Shown here in pieces: positions 26,252 through 34,836 of a stretch of 64,000 nucleotides of DNA. Origin of the DNA: Oscillibacter sp. (lineage in GTDB: Bacteria; Bacillota; Clostridia; Oscillospirales; Oscillospiraceae); the NCBI GenBank assembly GCA_017547085.1, contig JAFYQM010000021.1:1-64000 (forward strand). Reading direction: 5' to 3'. Positions within the stretch are counted from its first letter, which is position 1; every line of letters begins with the position of its first letter. Below the pieces are notes generated by a model. It searched no databases and was not told where the DNA came from. It saw nothing but the letters and a program-made list of their open reading frames with translations. The position numbers were made by a program, and so were the translations under genes.

Positions 26252-26281
26252 AAAACAGCCGGTTTCCCGACTGTTTTTTTA
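26252..26281 (-). terminator. Terminator of rodA
   Basis: In minus-strand RNA an 11-bp stem with one G-U pair (26267-26277 with 26252-26262) closes on a GAAA tetraloop and continues into UUCUUG. It overlaps the last codons and stop of rodA. Confidence 0.75.
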
Positions 26282-27448
26282 CCGCAAAAGCGACCCGTAT
26301 CGCCGCATAGCCGGCGAACGTTTCTTGATGCCCGACACCACGCCCATGGCCATGAACAGCGTCACAATGGAGGAGCCTCCATAGCTGAAGAAGGGCAGCG
26401 TGATGCCGATGACCGGCATGACAAACAGGCACATGCCAAGATTGATGATGGTCTGAAACATCAGCATGGCGGCAATGCCCACGCAAACGTGGCTATGGAA
26501 CAGTGTCCCCGCATTTTTCGCCACCAGCAGCACACGGAAGATGATAGCCACCAGGAGCCCGATCACTACCATGCAGCCGATCAGCCCCAATTCCTCGCCC
26601 ACCACGGAGAAAATCAAGTCCGTGTGGCGGGCAGGCAGGTTTGTGGAGTATCCGCTCTGGGTCTGGGTACCGTTCAGGAACCCCTGCCCTGTCACACCGC
26701 CGGAACCGATCGCCAAAAGGCTTCGGGTCTGCTGCCAGCCTGCATCCAGCGGGTCGATCGAGTGGTCAAACAGGATCACAAACCGTTCCTTCATGTACTC
26801 CGGAATGATCCCCAACAGCCATGCCGCCGTAAAACCAACTCCACAGCCACCAATCAGCAGTGCAAACCACCGCAGCGCAAAGCCCGCCGCAAAGGCCATG
26901 CAAAGGAACACAAAGAAAAATACCAGCGCGTTGCCCATATCACCGGAAATGACCACATAATAGCCCATCAGTGCCAGCGTATGTCCCGCCACCGTCACAG
27001 CCGCAGGAAAGGAACGGAGATCCCGTTTTTCCTCCCGCAGCCACTCCAGTTGCTTTGCCAGCAGCAGCGTGAAGGTGATCTTCACAAACTCCGCCGGGCC
27101 GATGCTGACCGGAATAAACGGAAATTTCAGCCATGCGGTATTGCCGGTGTTGTCACTGACGCCAAAGGGCGTGAGCAGCAACCCGATGAATACCACATTG
27201 AAGATCACCAGCCACTTCCAGCGTTTCATCAGCACTTCCAGATCCACCATAGACACGGCAATATAAACACAGACGCCCAGCGCCAAAGCCGCCGTCTGCA
27301 CCAGCACATGGCGGTTATGCTCCATGTATCGGGTAGCGCTGAAAATCATCACGATGCCAAACAGCGTGGAGGCACAGCAAAGCCCCAGCAACACCAGATC
27401 AGCCTGCTGGAAAAAGTCCGCCAGTATGTTTTTCAGTCTGTTCAACAT
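26279..27448 (-). CDS. rodA: RodA/FtsW/SpoVE family peptidoglycan glycosyltransferase
   Basis: A 389-residue SEDS membrane protein with ten helices that polymerises lipid II during wall growth. Signature segments are VSDNTGNTAWLKFPFIPVSIGPAEFVK near residue 100 to 125, GDMGNALVFFFVFLCMAF, and the long extracellular loop with GVTGQGFLNGTQTQ and LPARHTDLIFSVVGEELGL. The C-terminal SEDS motif PFFSYGGSS is present. The segment order and gene context (single copy, no division cluster) favour RodA over FtsW. The ATG at 27448 has GAAGAGG ahead; longer in-frame versions extend past its promoter. Confidence 0.9.
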   Translation of the reverse strand: MLNRLKNILADFFQQADLVLLGLCCASTLFGIVMIFSATRYMEHNRHVLVQTAALALGVCVYIAVSMVDLEVLMKRWKWLVIFNVVFIGLLLTPFGVSDNTGNTAWLKFPFIPVSIGPAEFVKITFTLLLAKQLEWLREEKRDLRSFPAAVTVAGHTLALMGYYVVISGDMGNALVFFFVFLCMAFAAGFALRWFALLIGGCGVGFTAAWLLGIIPEYMKERFVILFDHSIDPLDAGWQQTRSLLAIGSGGVTGQGFLNGTQTQSGYSTNLPARHTDLIFSVVGEELGLIGCMVVIGLLVAIIFRVLLVAKNAGTLFHSHVCVGIAAMLMFQTIINLGMCLFVMPVIGITLPFFSYGGSSIVTLFMAMGVVSGIKKRSPAMRRYGSLLR

Positions 27449-27487
27449 GGGCATCCTCTTCGCAAATGAGCAAATTTCAACAAATAA

Positions 27488-27516
27488 AGTATACCACAAG
27501 CAAAACCATGTGTAAA
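27488..27516 (-). promoter_or_regulatory. rodA promoter
   Basis: Minus strand: TTTACA (27511-27516), 17 bases, TATACT (27488-27493). Same two hexamers and spacing as the divergent tsaE promoter. Confidence 0.72.
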
Positions 27517-27530
27517 CGCACAAAATTCTT

Positions 27531-27559
27531 TTTACAGCCATCCGAATTTGTGATATACT
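27531..27559 (+). promoter_or_regulatory. tsaE operon promoter
   Basis: Plus strand: TTTACA (27531-27536), 17 bases, TATACT (27554-27559), about 37 bases ahead of the tsaE start. Its -35 box lies 14 bases from the -35 box of the divergent rodA promoter. Confidence 0.75.
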
Positions 27560-27595
27560 GTTCACAATTATGGAATCCAGCAGAATGGAGGCGTC

Positions 27596-28033
27596 ATGCC
27601 AATGGAATATCTCACCCATAACGAGGCGGAAACCGAGGCCCTTGGCGCACGTCTGGCCGCAGTCCTGTCCCCCGGTGCCGTGGTGGCATATCAGGGGGGC
27701 TTAGGCATGGGTAAAACCGCCTTCACCCGTGGACTTGGCCGCGGACTCGGCTACTCCGGCCGCGTCACCAGCCCTACTTTCACCATCGTGAACGAATACG
27801 AGGGCGGCCGTCTTCCCCTGTTTCACTTTGATATGTACCGTCTGCCGGATGAGGACGCCCTGTTTGATATCGGCTGGGAGGACTATCTGGACCGCGGCGG
27901 CGTCTGCGCTGTGGAGTGGAGCGAGCAGGTGGCGCAGGCCATGCCTGCCGATACCGTATATGTCACCATCGCCCGTTGTCCCGAAGCGGACACATGGCGC
28001 ACCATCACCATTGAAGGAGTCGATCTCCCATGA
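27596..28033 (+). CDS. tsaE: tRNA threonylcarbamoyladenosine biosynthesis ATPase TsaE
   Basis: A 145-residue P-loop protein that supports the TsaB-TsaD complex in forming t6A at position 37 of ANN-reading tRNAs. Walker A is GGLGMGKTAFTRG at residues 34-46. TSPTFTIVNEY (~58-68) and HFDMYRLPDED (~77) are the usual TsaE segments. GGAGG precedes two possible ATGs (27596 and 27602). The stop overlaps the tsaB start by four bases, so the two are translationally coupled. Confidence 0.93.
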   Translation: MPMEYLTHNEAETEALGARLAAVLSPGAVVAYQGGLGMGKTAFTRGLGRGLGYSGRVTSPTFTIVNEYEGGRLPLFHFDMYRLPDEDALFDIGWEDYLDRGGVCAVEWSEQVAQAMPADTVYVTIARCPEADTWRTITIEGVDLP

Positions 28034-28719
28034 AGATCCTTGCTCTTGAGACCTCCGCCAAGGCGGTCTCCGCCGCCGTGACGGAACACGGCAAAGTCCT
28101 CTGCTCCGGTTATCAGGATACCGGCCTGACCCACAGCCGCACCCTGATGCCCATTGTGGAGCACATTCTGAAAAACACTGGTCTGACCATGGCCGACATC
28201 GATGCCGTAGCCGTGGCCGCGGGCCCCGGCTCCTTTACCGGCATCCGCATCGGCGTGGCGGCCGCCAAGGGGCTGGCCTTTGCCGCAGACAAGCCTGCCG
28301 CCGGCGTATCCACCCTTGCGGCCATGGCCCGCAACGTCGCCTTTGCTGACGGGATGGTCATCTGCGCTATGGACGCCCGCCGCAATCAGATCTACAACGC
28401 TCTCTTCGAGGCAAAGGACGGGCAGCTGACCCGCCTGACGGAAGACCGGGCCATCGCCCTTGCCGATCTGGCGGAAGAGCTGCGTGCGGATCCCCGCCCC
28501 AAAACCGTGGTGGGCGACGGCGCCGCACTGTGCCACGCATTCCTGACCGGAACCGGCATTGACTGCCGCATGGCCCCGCCTCACCTTTTGATGCAGAACG
28601 CCATGAGTGTGGCGTTGGAAGCGGAGAAGCTGGCAGCGGAAGGAAAGCTGGTATCTTCTCAGGAACTGGAACCTGTTTATCTGCGGCCTGCTCAGGCAGA
28701 TCTGCTGCGCAAGAAATAA
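28030..28719 (+). CDS. tsaB: tRNA threonylcarbamoyladenosine biosynthesis protein TsaB
   Basis: A 229-residue member of the ASKHA fold that dimerises with TsaD in t6A synthesis. It starts [17 protein letters not shown], then [10 protein letters not shown] and the hallmark [23 protein letters not shown] near residue 60-82, followed by [13 protein letters not shown]. It overlaps tsaE by four bases. In many Firmicutes rimI and tsaD follow; here upp comes next, 31 bp later, and rimI and tsaD lie about 14 kb away. Confidence 0.93.
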   Translation: MKILALETSAKAVSAAVTEHGKVLCSGYQDTGLTHSRTLMPIVEHILKNTGLTMADIDAVAVAAGPGSFTGIRIGVAAAKGLAFAADKPAAGVSTLAAMARNVAFADGMVICAMDARRNQIYNALFEAKDGQLTRLTEDRAIALADLAEELRADPRPKTVVGDGAALCHAFLTGTGIDCRMAPPHLLMQNAMSVALEAEKLAAEGKLVSSQELEPVYLRPAQADLLRKK

Positions 28720-28750
28720 AACAACGATTTGGGATAAAGGAGAAGTAGTT

Positions 28751-29383
28751 ATGAGCGGTAAAGTACATGTTATGGATCACCCTCTGGTGGCACACAAGCT
28801 GACCATCATGCGTGACAAGAACACAAGCGTCAAGGACTTCCGGGAACTGGTTTCCGAGATCGGTATGCTGATCACCTACGAGGCAACCCGCGACCTGCCT
28901 CTGACCACCAAGGAAATCGAAACCCCTCTGTGCAAAATGGACGCTCCCACGCTGGCCGGTAAGAAGATCGCCGTGGTGCCTATCCTCCGTGCAGGTCTCG
29001 GTCTGGTAGACGGCGTGCTGCGCATGGTTCCCTCTGCCCGCGTGGGCCACATCGGCATGTTCCGTGATGAGGAAACGCTGATTCCCCATGTCTACTTCTG
29101 CAAAATGCCCAAGGATATCGCCGAGCGTGAGATCCTGATCGTCGATCCCATGCTGGCCACCGGCGGCAGCGCCGTGGAGGCCATCACCGAAATGAAGAAG
29201 CGCGGCTGCCATGCCATCAAGCTGATGGTGCTGGTGGCAGCCCCCGAAGGCGTCAAGGCCGTGCAGGATGCACACCCCGATGTAGATATCTACTGCGGCG
29301 CACTGGACTCCCATCTCAATGAGCGCGGCTACATCGTTCCCGGTCTGGGCGATGCCGGCGACCGTATTTTCGGCACGAAGTAA
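28751..29383 (+). CDS. upp: Uracil phosphoribosyltransferase
   Basis: A 210-residue pyrimidine salvage enzyme that makes UMP from uracil and PRPP. The N-terminal [22 protein letters not shown] pattern, [19 protein letters not shown] (~66-84) and the PRPP loop [15 protein letters not shown] (~129-143) are all intact. The end [11 protein letters not shown] matches the uracil-contact region. AAAGGAG stands before the ATG at 28751. It is in line with tsaE-tsaB and may share their transcript. Confidence 0.96.
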   Translation: MSGKVHVMDHPLVAHKLTIMRDKNTSVKDFRELVSEIGMLITYEATRDLPLTTKEIETPLCKMDAPTLAGKKIAVVPILRAGLGLVDGVLRMVPSARVGHIGMFRDEETLIPHVYFCKMPKDIAEREILIVDPMLATGGSAVEAITEMKKRGCHAIKLMVLVAAPEGVKAVQDAHPDVDIYCGALDSHLNERGYIVPGLGDAGDRIFGTK

Positions 29384-29406
29384 GCATTTCCCGGAAAGGA
29401 GGCCTT

Positions 29407-30030
29407 ATGGGAAAGACCTTCTCCAAAAAGCATCTTGCCTACGTCCTTCTCTTCGCACTGCTGGCCGGAGCGATCCTGCTGCTGACAGCATGGCGCAGCG
29501 GCGCGTTCTATCTGCGGGAAACCATCCTCTCCCCTGACGGCACCGTTCGGGCTTCCGTCTATGAACGACCGTTCCCGTGGAGCACCACGCCCGACGGGCC
29601 GGAAGAAGATGTGCCTACCACCTCGGTCGCTTTCAACTGCGATCTCCGCGGAGGAACTTCCAATTTTCCCAACACCACCTATGTAGGTGCATGGTGGTCA
29701 CCGGACAGCCGAAAATTTTTGCTCCAAATGGACACGCTGTCTGACAGCGCCATTGGGATGGAGCTGATTAATTTTGACCGCAATTCCTCCACCGCGTTTT
29801 CCTCTACGATCCCTGTTGCTATGACCAGAGCTGGTCTGTGTGGTGCGGGGATTCCGGAAAAGGGCGGCATCGGCATCGTAGATCTGACTTTTTTACAGTG
29901 GCACGAAAACAGCAACGCGATTCAGTTCCGTTACGCCTTCACCGATGTGGAGGGTGAAGATTTCAACGGCACTTTCTGGTACGGCTTCGATGGTTTCATT
30001 GGTGGCGTTACAGACATTGTTCCCGATTAA
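29407..30030 (+). CDS. Hypothetical protein with one N-terminal membrane helix
   Basis: A 207-residue protein I do not recognise. Residues ~10-28 form a single membrane helix (AYVLLFALLAGAILLLTAW) after a basic start, so the rest should lie outside the cell. The outer part is beta-rich with TVRASVYERPFPW and AWWSPDSRKFLLQ, a pattern seen in WD/beta-propeller-like single blades, but not enough to name a fold. GGAAAGGAGG precedes the ATG by 6 bases. It follows upp by 23 bp and ends at a strong terminator. Confidence 0.65.
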   Translation: MGKTFSKKHLAYVLLFALLAGAILLLTAWRSGAFYLRETILSPDGTVRASVYERPFPWSTTPDGPEEDVPTTSVAFNCDLRGGTSNFPNTTYVGAWWSPDSRKFLLQMDTLSDSAIGMELINFDRNSSTAFSSTIPVAMTRAGLCGAGIPEKGGIGIVDLTFLQWHENSNAIQFRYAFTDVEGEDFNGTFWYGFDGFIGGVTDIVPD

Positions 30031-30034
30031 GCGC

Positions 30035-30068
30035 AAAAAAGCTTCCGGCTTTCGCCGGAAGCTTTTTT
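30035..30068. terminator. Bidirectional terminator between the upp operon and the aminotransferase
   Basis: A 15-bp perfect stem (30035-30049 with 30054-30068, loop TTTC) whose outer six pairs are A-T gives T tracts in both directions for two convergent transcripts. Confidence 0.92.
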
Positions 30069-30923
30069 TCATTTCTGCTTGGTTTCTCTGCGGAACTTTT
30101 CCAAATAGGCCTCTTGCAGCTGCTTCAGCCGCTGCGGGTCTTTACCGCCCACCGGGATACCGTCAATGCTCTCCGCCCGCACGCCGAGGGCACTGCTGCT
30201 GGTGACGATGACCTCGTCGGCATCCATCAGCTCCGCCATGGTGAACGGCTCCTCCGTCACGGCAATACCCAGTTCCCGCGCCAACTCCAGCAGGTGCTTG
30301 CGGGTAATGCCGGGCAGGATTAGTTCATCCGTAGGAGCCGTGCGCAGCACGCCGTCCTTCAGGATGGAAATATTGCTGTGGGCACACTCGGTGACTCGCT
30401 CGCCCCGGTGAAACACCGCCTCATGGCAGTTCTGCTCCGTGGCCCGCTGGTTTGCCAGCACACTAGGGATCAGGTTCAGGGTCTTGATGTGGCACAGCTT
30501 GAAGCGGATATCCTCCATGGAGATCAAGCGGTAGGGCTTCTCCAGCGGCCACATAGCATAGGGCCGCACAAAGGCCATCAGATTCGGCTGCACCTCCGCA
30601 GGCGGGAAGGGATGGTTGCGCGGGCAGGTTCCGCGGCTGATCTGCCAATAGAGGATCTGCACAGGGGCAGGCTCTGCTGCGTCAACCACCTTTTGCAGTT
30701 CTGTTTTGATCTCCGCCCGTTCCATGGTAAAGGGAATTTCCAGCAGCCGCAGGCTGTTATACATCCGGTCCAGATGCTCCTCCATGGCAAAGGGAACGCC
30801 ATTGGCCACACAGGTAGCCTCGTAAATGCCGTCACCGAAATACAGGGCGCGGTCCTGCATGGGCACCGTTATTTCCTCCAACGCACCAATCACACCGTTA
30901 TAATATCCTACATTTTTCCACAT
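30069..30923 (-). CDS. dat: Class IV aminotransferase, probably D-amino-acid aminotransferase
   Basis: A 284-residue PLP enzyme of fold type IV. Segments: GYYNGVIGALEEITVPMQDRALYFGDGIYEAT (start), the catalytic lysine in CHIKTLNLIPSVLANQ (~residue 148), and ERVTECAHSNISILKDGVL. The IKTLNL and T-E-x-x-x-SN spacing is closer to D-alanine aminotransferase than to branched-chain IlvE, so supply of D-glutamate or D-alanine for the wall is likely. A branched-chain or aminodeoxychorismate lyase role is less likely. AAGGAG precedes the ATG at 30923. Confidence 0.82.
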   Translation of the reverse strand: MWKNVGYYNGVIGALEEITVPMQDRALYFGDGIYEATCVANGVPFAMEEHLDRMYNSLRLLEIPFTMERAEIKTELQKVVDAAEPAPVQILYWQISRGTCPRNHPFPPAEVQPNLMAFVRPYAMWPLEKPYRLISMEDIRFKLCHIKTLNLIPSVLANQRATEQNCHEAVFHRGERVTECAHSNISILKDGVLRTAPTDELILPGITRKHLLELARELGIAVTEEPFTMAELMDADEVIVTSSSALGVRAESIDGIPVGGKDPQRLKQLQEAYLEKFRRETKQK

Positions 30924-30946
30924 ATGCTTTCTCCTTGAAACACAAA

Positions 30947-30990
30947 CATGCCCGCCGAAGCACACTGCTCCGGCGGACATGGCAGGGCTC
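30947..30990 (-). terminator. Hairpin between the hemolysin-III and aminotransferase genes
   Basis: In minus-strand RNA a 16-bp stem with two G-U pairs (30966-30981 with 30947-30962, loop GUG) is followed by UUUGUGUUUC. It can end the hemolysin-III transcript or act as a partial terminator or attenuator before the aminotransferase, whose ribosome site begins about 15 bases later. Confidence 0.65.
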
Positions 30991-31035
30991 TTTTCGCCCC
31001 GATTATACATGGATTCTGATTCTTTTACAAGGCAT

Positions 31036-31731
31036 TTACGCGTAAATCTGGGTATAAATTCCAAACCAGTGCAGTGCAGCCGCTGCCAGCACAAACACAT
31101 GCCAGATGCAGTGGTTATACTTCCGCTTCACGGCAAAGGGGATCATGCCCGCCGTATACACCACACCACCTGCCAAAATGAATCCTAACAACGCAGGACT
31201 GTGGAAATAGAACGTGGGCAGAAACAGCAGTCCGCTCCAGCCCAGCAGAAAATAGAGTGTAAAATGCAGTGGCCGCCATTTGCCGGGGCCAAACACCATC
31301 ACCAGCGTCACGCCGCACAAAATCACTGCCCACTGTATGCAGAACAACACAATGCCCACCGTATTGCCCAGATAAACGAGGAAAATGGGGGCAAAGGTTC
31401 CACCGATCAGCAGATAGATAGACGTATAATCAAACCGGCGGCACACCCGCTTGGCCGCAGAGCCGCAAGGCAGGGCATGGTACAGGCCGCTCATTGCCAT
31501 CATCACCGTCATGCTGATGCCGTAAAAGCAGGAAGCCATGACCTCCAGCCCTGTTGCAGAACGCACAAGAAGCAGCACCATACCGGCCACCGCCAACAGT
31601 GTACCCAATCCATGGCTCACTGCGTTGAATATCTCCTCCCCCAGCGTCAAAACCGGCGGTTCGTTTTTCAGCCGTGTCCGCTCCCGCTGTTCCAGACGCC
31701 GGAGCTGCTTCATGGTCAATGCCTGTTCCAC
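31036..31731 (-). CDS. Hemolysin III / PAQR family membrane protein
   Basis: A 231-residue protein with seven membrane helices. Family marks are EEIFNAVSHGLGTLLAV (~31-47), SGLYHALPCG and RRFDYTSIYLLIGGTFAPI (~85-120), and the C-terminal HCIWHVFVLAAAALHW. The conserved His/Ser/Asp residues are those thought to bind a metal in PAQR proteins. Despite the name, haemolysis is not shown for most members; a membrane-lipid or ceramidase-like role is possible. The GTG at 31731 has AAAGGAGG eight bases ahead and is preferred to the ATG six codons later. Confidence 0.87.
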   Translation of the reverse strand: MEQALTMKQLRRLEQRERTRLKNEPPVLTLGEEIFNAVSHGLGTLLAVAGMVLLLVRSATGLEVMASCFYGISMTVMMAMSGLYHALPCGSAAKRVCRRFDYTSIYLLIGGTFAPIFLVYLGNTVGIVLFCIQWAVILCGVTLVMVFGPGKWRPLHFTLYFLLGWSGLLFLPTFYFHSPALLGFILAGGVVYTAGMIPFAVKRKYNHCIWHVFVLAAAALHWFGIYTQIYA

Positions 31732-31778
31732 CGCATTCTCCTCCTTTTAATATTGCATGATATGGTTTTCAATACTAT

Positions 31779-31784
31779 ATTATA
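31779..31784 (-). promoter_or_regulatory. Likely -10 box for the hemolysin-III gene
   Basis: Minus strand TATAAT about 48 bases upstream of the GTG start in a very AT-rich gap. No good -35 box stands at the usual distance, so only the -10 box is called. Confidence 0.4.
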
Positions 31785-31849
31785 CAATTTTTATTATTTT
31801 GCAAGTAGTGTTTACAAATTTTCAAAAAATATTTTTACCAAACGGCAGA

Positions 31850-31880
31850 AAAAGAGCGGACGCATCGCGTCCGCTCTTTT
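31850..31880. terminator. Terminator of the alanine/glycine symporter gene
   Basis: A 14-bp perfect stem (31850-31863 with 31867-31880, loop ATC) with A-T outer pairs. On the minus strand it ends in TTTTCTG just after the symporter stop. Confidence 0.88.
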
Positions 31881-31888
31881 CTCATTCT

Positions 31889-33316
31889 TTATTTCCAGAA
31901 CTCGGTTTCTTCCTTCAGACCGATCTCTGCGGCACGAAACGCGGGATTCTTCCCCTCATTTCTCTGCTTCTGATAATCTTTCAGCGCAGCCACAGCAGGC
32001 TTTGCCAGAATCAAAATCACGGGGATGTTGACGACCACCATCAGTCCCTGTGTCAGGTCTGCCAGATTCCAAACCAGACCCATGCTGGCAACAGCACCCA
32101 CAAAAACGATCACAGCGGCCACAATGCGGAAGCCGGTCATAAAGGCCTTGCTGGGCTGACGCTTCAAAATGAAACGCAGGCAGCCTTCACAGTAATAATA
32201 GTTGCCGATCAGGGTGGTAAAAGCAAACAGGGACATGGAGACTGCAATGAACACGGGGCCGATATTGCCCAGCGTGCTTCTCAGAGCCTCCTGCACATAA
32301 GGAGCGCCAGCCAGTTCCGCCGTAGGCGCCACGCCGGAACTCAGACACATAAAGGCGGTAGCCGTGCAAACCAACAGCGTATCCAAAAACACGGACAGCA
32401 TCTGCACCAGTCCCTGCTTAACGGGGTGGGACACATCTGCAGTGGCAGCTGCGTTGGGCGCGGAACCCATACCGGCTTCGTTGGAGTAGAGGCCGCGCTT
32501 GATACCGTACATCAGGCAAGATCCGGAGAAGCCGCCGAAGATCGCTTTGAAATTGAACGCATCTTCAAAGATGGCAGCAAACATGGCGGGGACATTGGCA
32601 ATATTCAGCAGCACCACGATCACAGCCACCAGAATATAGATCACGCCCATCACAGGGACCATGATACCGGTAACCTTAGCAAGACGCTTACCGCCGCCCA
32701 TGACGCACACAAGGAACAACACACCCAGAATGATACCGAATACAGCGGGCGTTGTTTCCGCACGATAGAAGCGGAAACCTGCAAAGGTGGACTGCAAATT
32801 ATAGGATGCCAGTGCATTGTAACCCAATGCATAGGTCAGGATGACGAAGATAGCAAAAATCACACCCAGCCACCGCTGTTTCAGCGCCGTTTCCATGTAA
32901 TAAGAGGGACCGCCGTAGCTGGAGCCGTCAGGGTTCTTCCGCTTGTAAATCTGGGCCAGTGTGGACTCCACAAAGGCAGAGGCACCGCCAAAAATGGCAA
33001 TAAACCACATCCAGAACACCGCGCCAACGCCGCCCGTGCAGATGGCCATGGACACACCCACAATATTACCGGTGCCTACGCGGGAGGCAGTGGAGATCAT
33101 CAGCGCGCCAAAGGAAGACATCGCTCCTTCCGTGCTGGGCTTTTCCATCACCACGCGAAAGGACTCCTTCAGCATCCGCACCTGCGGAAAGCGGGTGGCA
33201 ATGGTCAGTGCCACACCGGCCACTACCAGAAGCAGAGGCACCCAGGGTTCATACAAAAAGCCGATGATATCGACCAACAGTTCGTTCATCAAGTTCAACA
33301 TATCACAGTTGCTCAC
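31889..33316 (-). CDS. Alanine/glycine:cation symporter (AGCS family)
   Basis: A 475-residue transporter with about 11 helices that imports alanine or glycine with Na+ or H+. Family segments: FGALMISTASRVGTGNIVGVSMAI (~66-90), SYGGPSYYMETAL, GLYSNEAGMGSAPNAAATADVSHPVKQG (~270-298) and LIGNYYYCEGCLRF. The GTG at 33316 is the longest start after the promoter; an ATG five codons later (33301) fits the usual AGCS N-terminus equally well, and neither has a strong ribosome site. It is a single-gene unit with its own promoter and terminator. Confidence 0.92.
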   Translation of the reverse strand: MSNCDMLNLMNELLVDIIGFLYEPWVPLLLVVAGVALTIATRFPQVRMLKESFRVVMEKPSTEGAMSSFGALMISTASRVGTGNIVGVSMAICTGGVGAVFWMWFIAIFGGASAFVESTLAQIYKRKNPDGSSYGGPSYYMETALKQRWLGVIFAIFVILTYALGYNALASYNLQSTFAGFRFYRAETTPAVFGIILGVLFLVCVMGGGKRLAKVTGIMVPVMGVIYILVAVIVVLLNIANVPAMFAAIFEDAFNFKAIFGGFSGSCLMYGIKRGLYSNEAGMGSAPNAAATADVSHPVKQGLVQMLSVFLDTLLVCTATAFMCLSSGVAPTAELAGAPYVQEALRSTLGNIGPVFIAVSMSLFAFTTLIGNYYYCEGCLRFILKRQPSKAFMTGFRIVAAVIVFVGAVASMGLVWNLADLTQGLMVVVNIPVILILAKPAVAALKDYQKQRNEGKNPAFRAAEIGLKEETEFWK

Positions 33317-33342
33317 TTTCTCTTTTTTATCACAGCCGTTTC

Positions 33343-33371
33343 ATTTTAACGAATCTTTTATCTAAATGCAA
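33343..33371 (-). promoter_or_regulatory. Promoter of the symporter gene
   Basis: Minus strand: TTGCAT (33366-33371), 17 bases, TAAAAT (33343-33348), about 27 bases ahead of the GTG start. Confidence 0.65.
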
Positions 33372-33400
33372 GAAAAAACGGTTACTCTCCAGAAAAAAGC

Positions 33401-33428
33401 AAAAAAGCGGGCATCTGCACGCTTTTTT
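33401..33428 (-). terminator. Terminator of the lipoprotein gene
   Basis: Outer stem AAAAAAGCG (33401-33409) with CGCTTTTTT (33420-33428), extended by GCA/TGC after one mismatch. In the minus direction it is followed by a second T run. Confidence 0.8.
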
Positions 33429-33433
33429 GGTCT

Positions 33434-34690
33434 TCAGTTTCCATCTGTCGGGATCTCTCCGGAAAGGGATGTCAACGTCTCTGTCTCAGGATCAAATTCC
33501 AGAATGCTTTCCCCGCCATCTGCGGCGAGACAGGTCAGACGCAATTTGCCGCCGAACCGCCATTCTATGGCAGTAATTTCCGTTTCCGTCCTGTCCCAAT
33601 CCTGCAGGTCATAGGTACTGCCCCGTCCACCACCGGAAAAATCGTGTCGCTGGACGGAAAAAGGCGCTCTATAGTCCGGATACTCCCCGGCATCCCACAG
33701 GGAGGCGCTCCAAAGGCCCGTTTCATCCGGTTCGGACAAGGCTTGATAGCGGATCACACTGTTTTCCAAGCGGGTGACCGCCTGCTTTTCCACAGCCGTC
33801 ACCATCTCCGCGGTTACTCCTTCGGGAATCAGCAGTGGAAGTACGGTATTTCCGCCGTAGCGCCGTTGATTCTCCCAGTCCACACCGTTGGAAAGATAGA
33901 TCGCCTCTCCGTCTGTGATGAGATAGGAAAAGCGTTTTTCCGTGACTGTGCCAGCGCTCCACATCCGCCAGAGGTAGTGGTCATTTTCATAGATCACATC
34001 AATCACCATGGGCGAGCCCTCGCCGTAATCCTGCACCGTGCGCAGCTGGCAGGCCGCACCCATCCCCGCTTTCCAGAGGAATTCCTCCGTAGCTTCCAGA
34101 TTTTTTGCGCCGTCTTGGGTAAATACAGCCTCTCCCGCCATTCCGTCCGGAGCCGTGTAATTCAGCGGCAGCTGCTCCAGCGGCGCAAATCCATACGGTG
34201 TTTCCGCAGTGTAGATGCTCTCCCCCAGTTTAAATTCATCATAGAGCGTCTGGCTCCCCACCTCTTTTACCAACCGGTAGGAGCCTGTTCCGGGCTCTGT
34301 CAGCAACTGTGCCGTACTGCAGGTAAAAGCCGCTGTCTCACCTGCTTCCAGATGATAGGCAAGGTCGTGGAATCCGGTGTTTGGTTTCCACGGCAGGGTC
34401 ACCCATCCCGCAGTCGTTTTTTGCTGAAAGCTGTACTGTGTGCCAAACTCCACCGCTTCACCGCTGTTGTTATGAATGAAATATGTAAACGTCTTGACTG
34501 ACGGGGCATAGTCAGTCCGCTCCACTTCCAGTTCGATGATGCATTCCTGTGTGCAGTCCTGCTCTTCTGATGGTTCCGTCTGTGGCTTCGCGGGCGGTAA
34601 TTCTTCCGGAGCCTGACCTCCTGTTGTATGGGTGCCGCACCCTGTCAGCAGCCATAACAGCAGCATCCACATAGCCATCAATCGTCGCAT
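33434..34690 (-). CDS. Lipoprotein with an Ig-like domain
   Basis: A 418-residue exported lipoprotein. Residues 1-18 are a signal with lipobox LLTGC, so Cys18 is lipidated and the protein sits on the outer face of the membrane. A Pro/Glu-rich spacer (~25-45) leads to a beta-sandwich of ~100 residues (IIELEVERTDYAPSVKTFTYFIHNNSGEAVEFGTQY in outline), like the Firmicute Ig-like lipoproteins that begin with similar bulk-phase folds. The remaining ~250 residues are not recognised. It stands alone between its terminator and an unclear promoter. Function unknown. Confidence 0.75.
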   Translation of the reverse strand: MRRLMAMWMLLLWLLTGCGTHTTGGQAPEELPPAKPQTEPSEEQDCTQECIIELEVERTDYAPSVKTFTYFIHNNSGEAVEFGTQYSFQQKTTAGWVTLPWKPNTGFHDLAYHLEAGETAAFTCSTAQLLTEPGTGSYRLVKEVGSQTLYDEFKLGESIYTAETPYGFAPLEQLPLNYTAPDGMAGEAVFTQDGAKNLEATEEFLWKAGMGAACQLRTVQDYGEGSPMVIDVIYENDHYLWRMWSAGTVTEKRFSYLITDGEAIYLSNGVDWENQRRYGGNTVLPLLIPEGVTAEMVTAVEKQAVTRLENSVIRYQALSEPDETGLWSASLWDAGEYPDYRAPFSVQRHDFSGGGRGSTYDLQDWDRTETEITAIEWRFGGKLRLTCLAADGGESILEFDPETETLTSLSGEIPTDGN

Positions 34691-34801
34691 ACTGTCCCCT
34701 CCTGTCCGTTCTATTTCATTAGACGGAAATGGAGTGGAAAAAGTTTCCTCCTTCTCAGCAAACTACACAAATTTAACCTAAAATTTTTTTAGCGCCCCTG
34801 C

Positions 34802-34830
34802 TTGCATTTCAGCCCCCATTCCGTTACAAT
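34802..34830 (+). promoter_or_regulatory. Candidate promoter of the ssnA-ygfK leader
   Basis: TTGCAT (34802-34807), 17 bases, TACAAT (34825-34830). A second TTACAAT follows at 34835-34841. Transcription would start near 34837, directly ahead of the first leader stem. The rest of the 306-base gap between 34691 and 34996 is taken by the structured leader. Confidence 0.5.
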
Positions 34831-34836
34831 AAACTT

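Noticed and set aside
31757..33349. 530-codon open frame on the plus strand over the symporter gene
   Set aside because: His/Gln-rich antisense shadow of an intact AGCS transporter; no ribosome site or motif.
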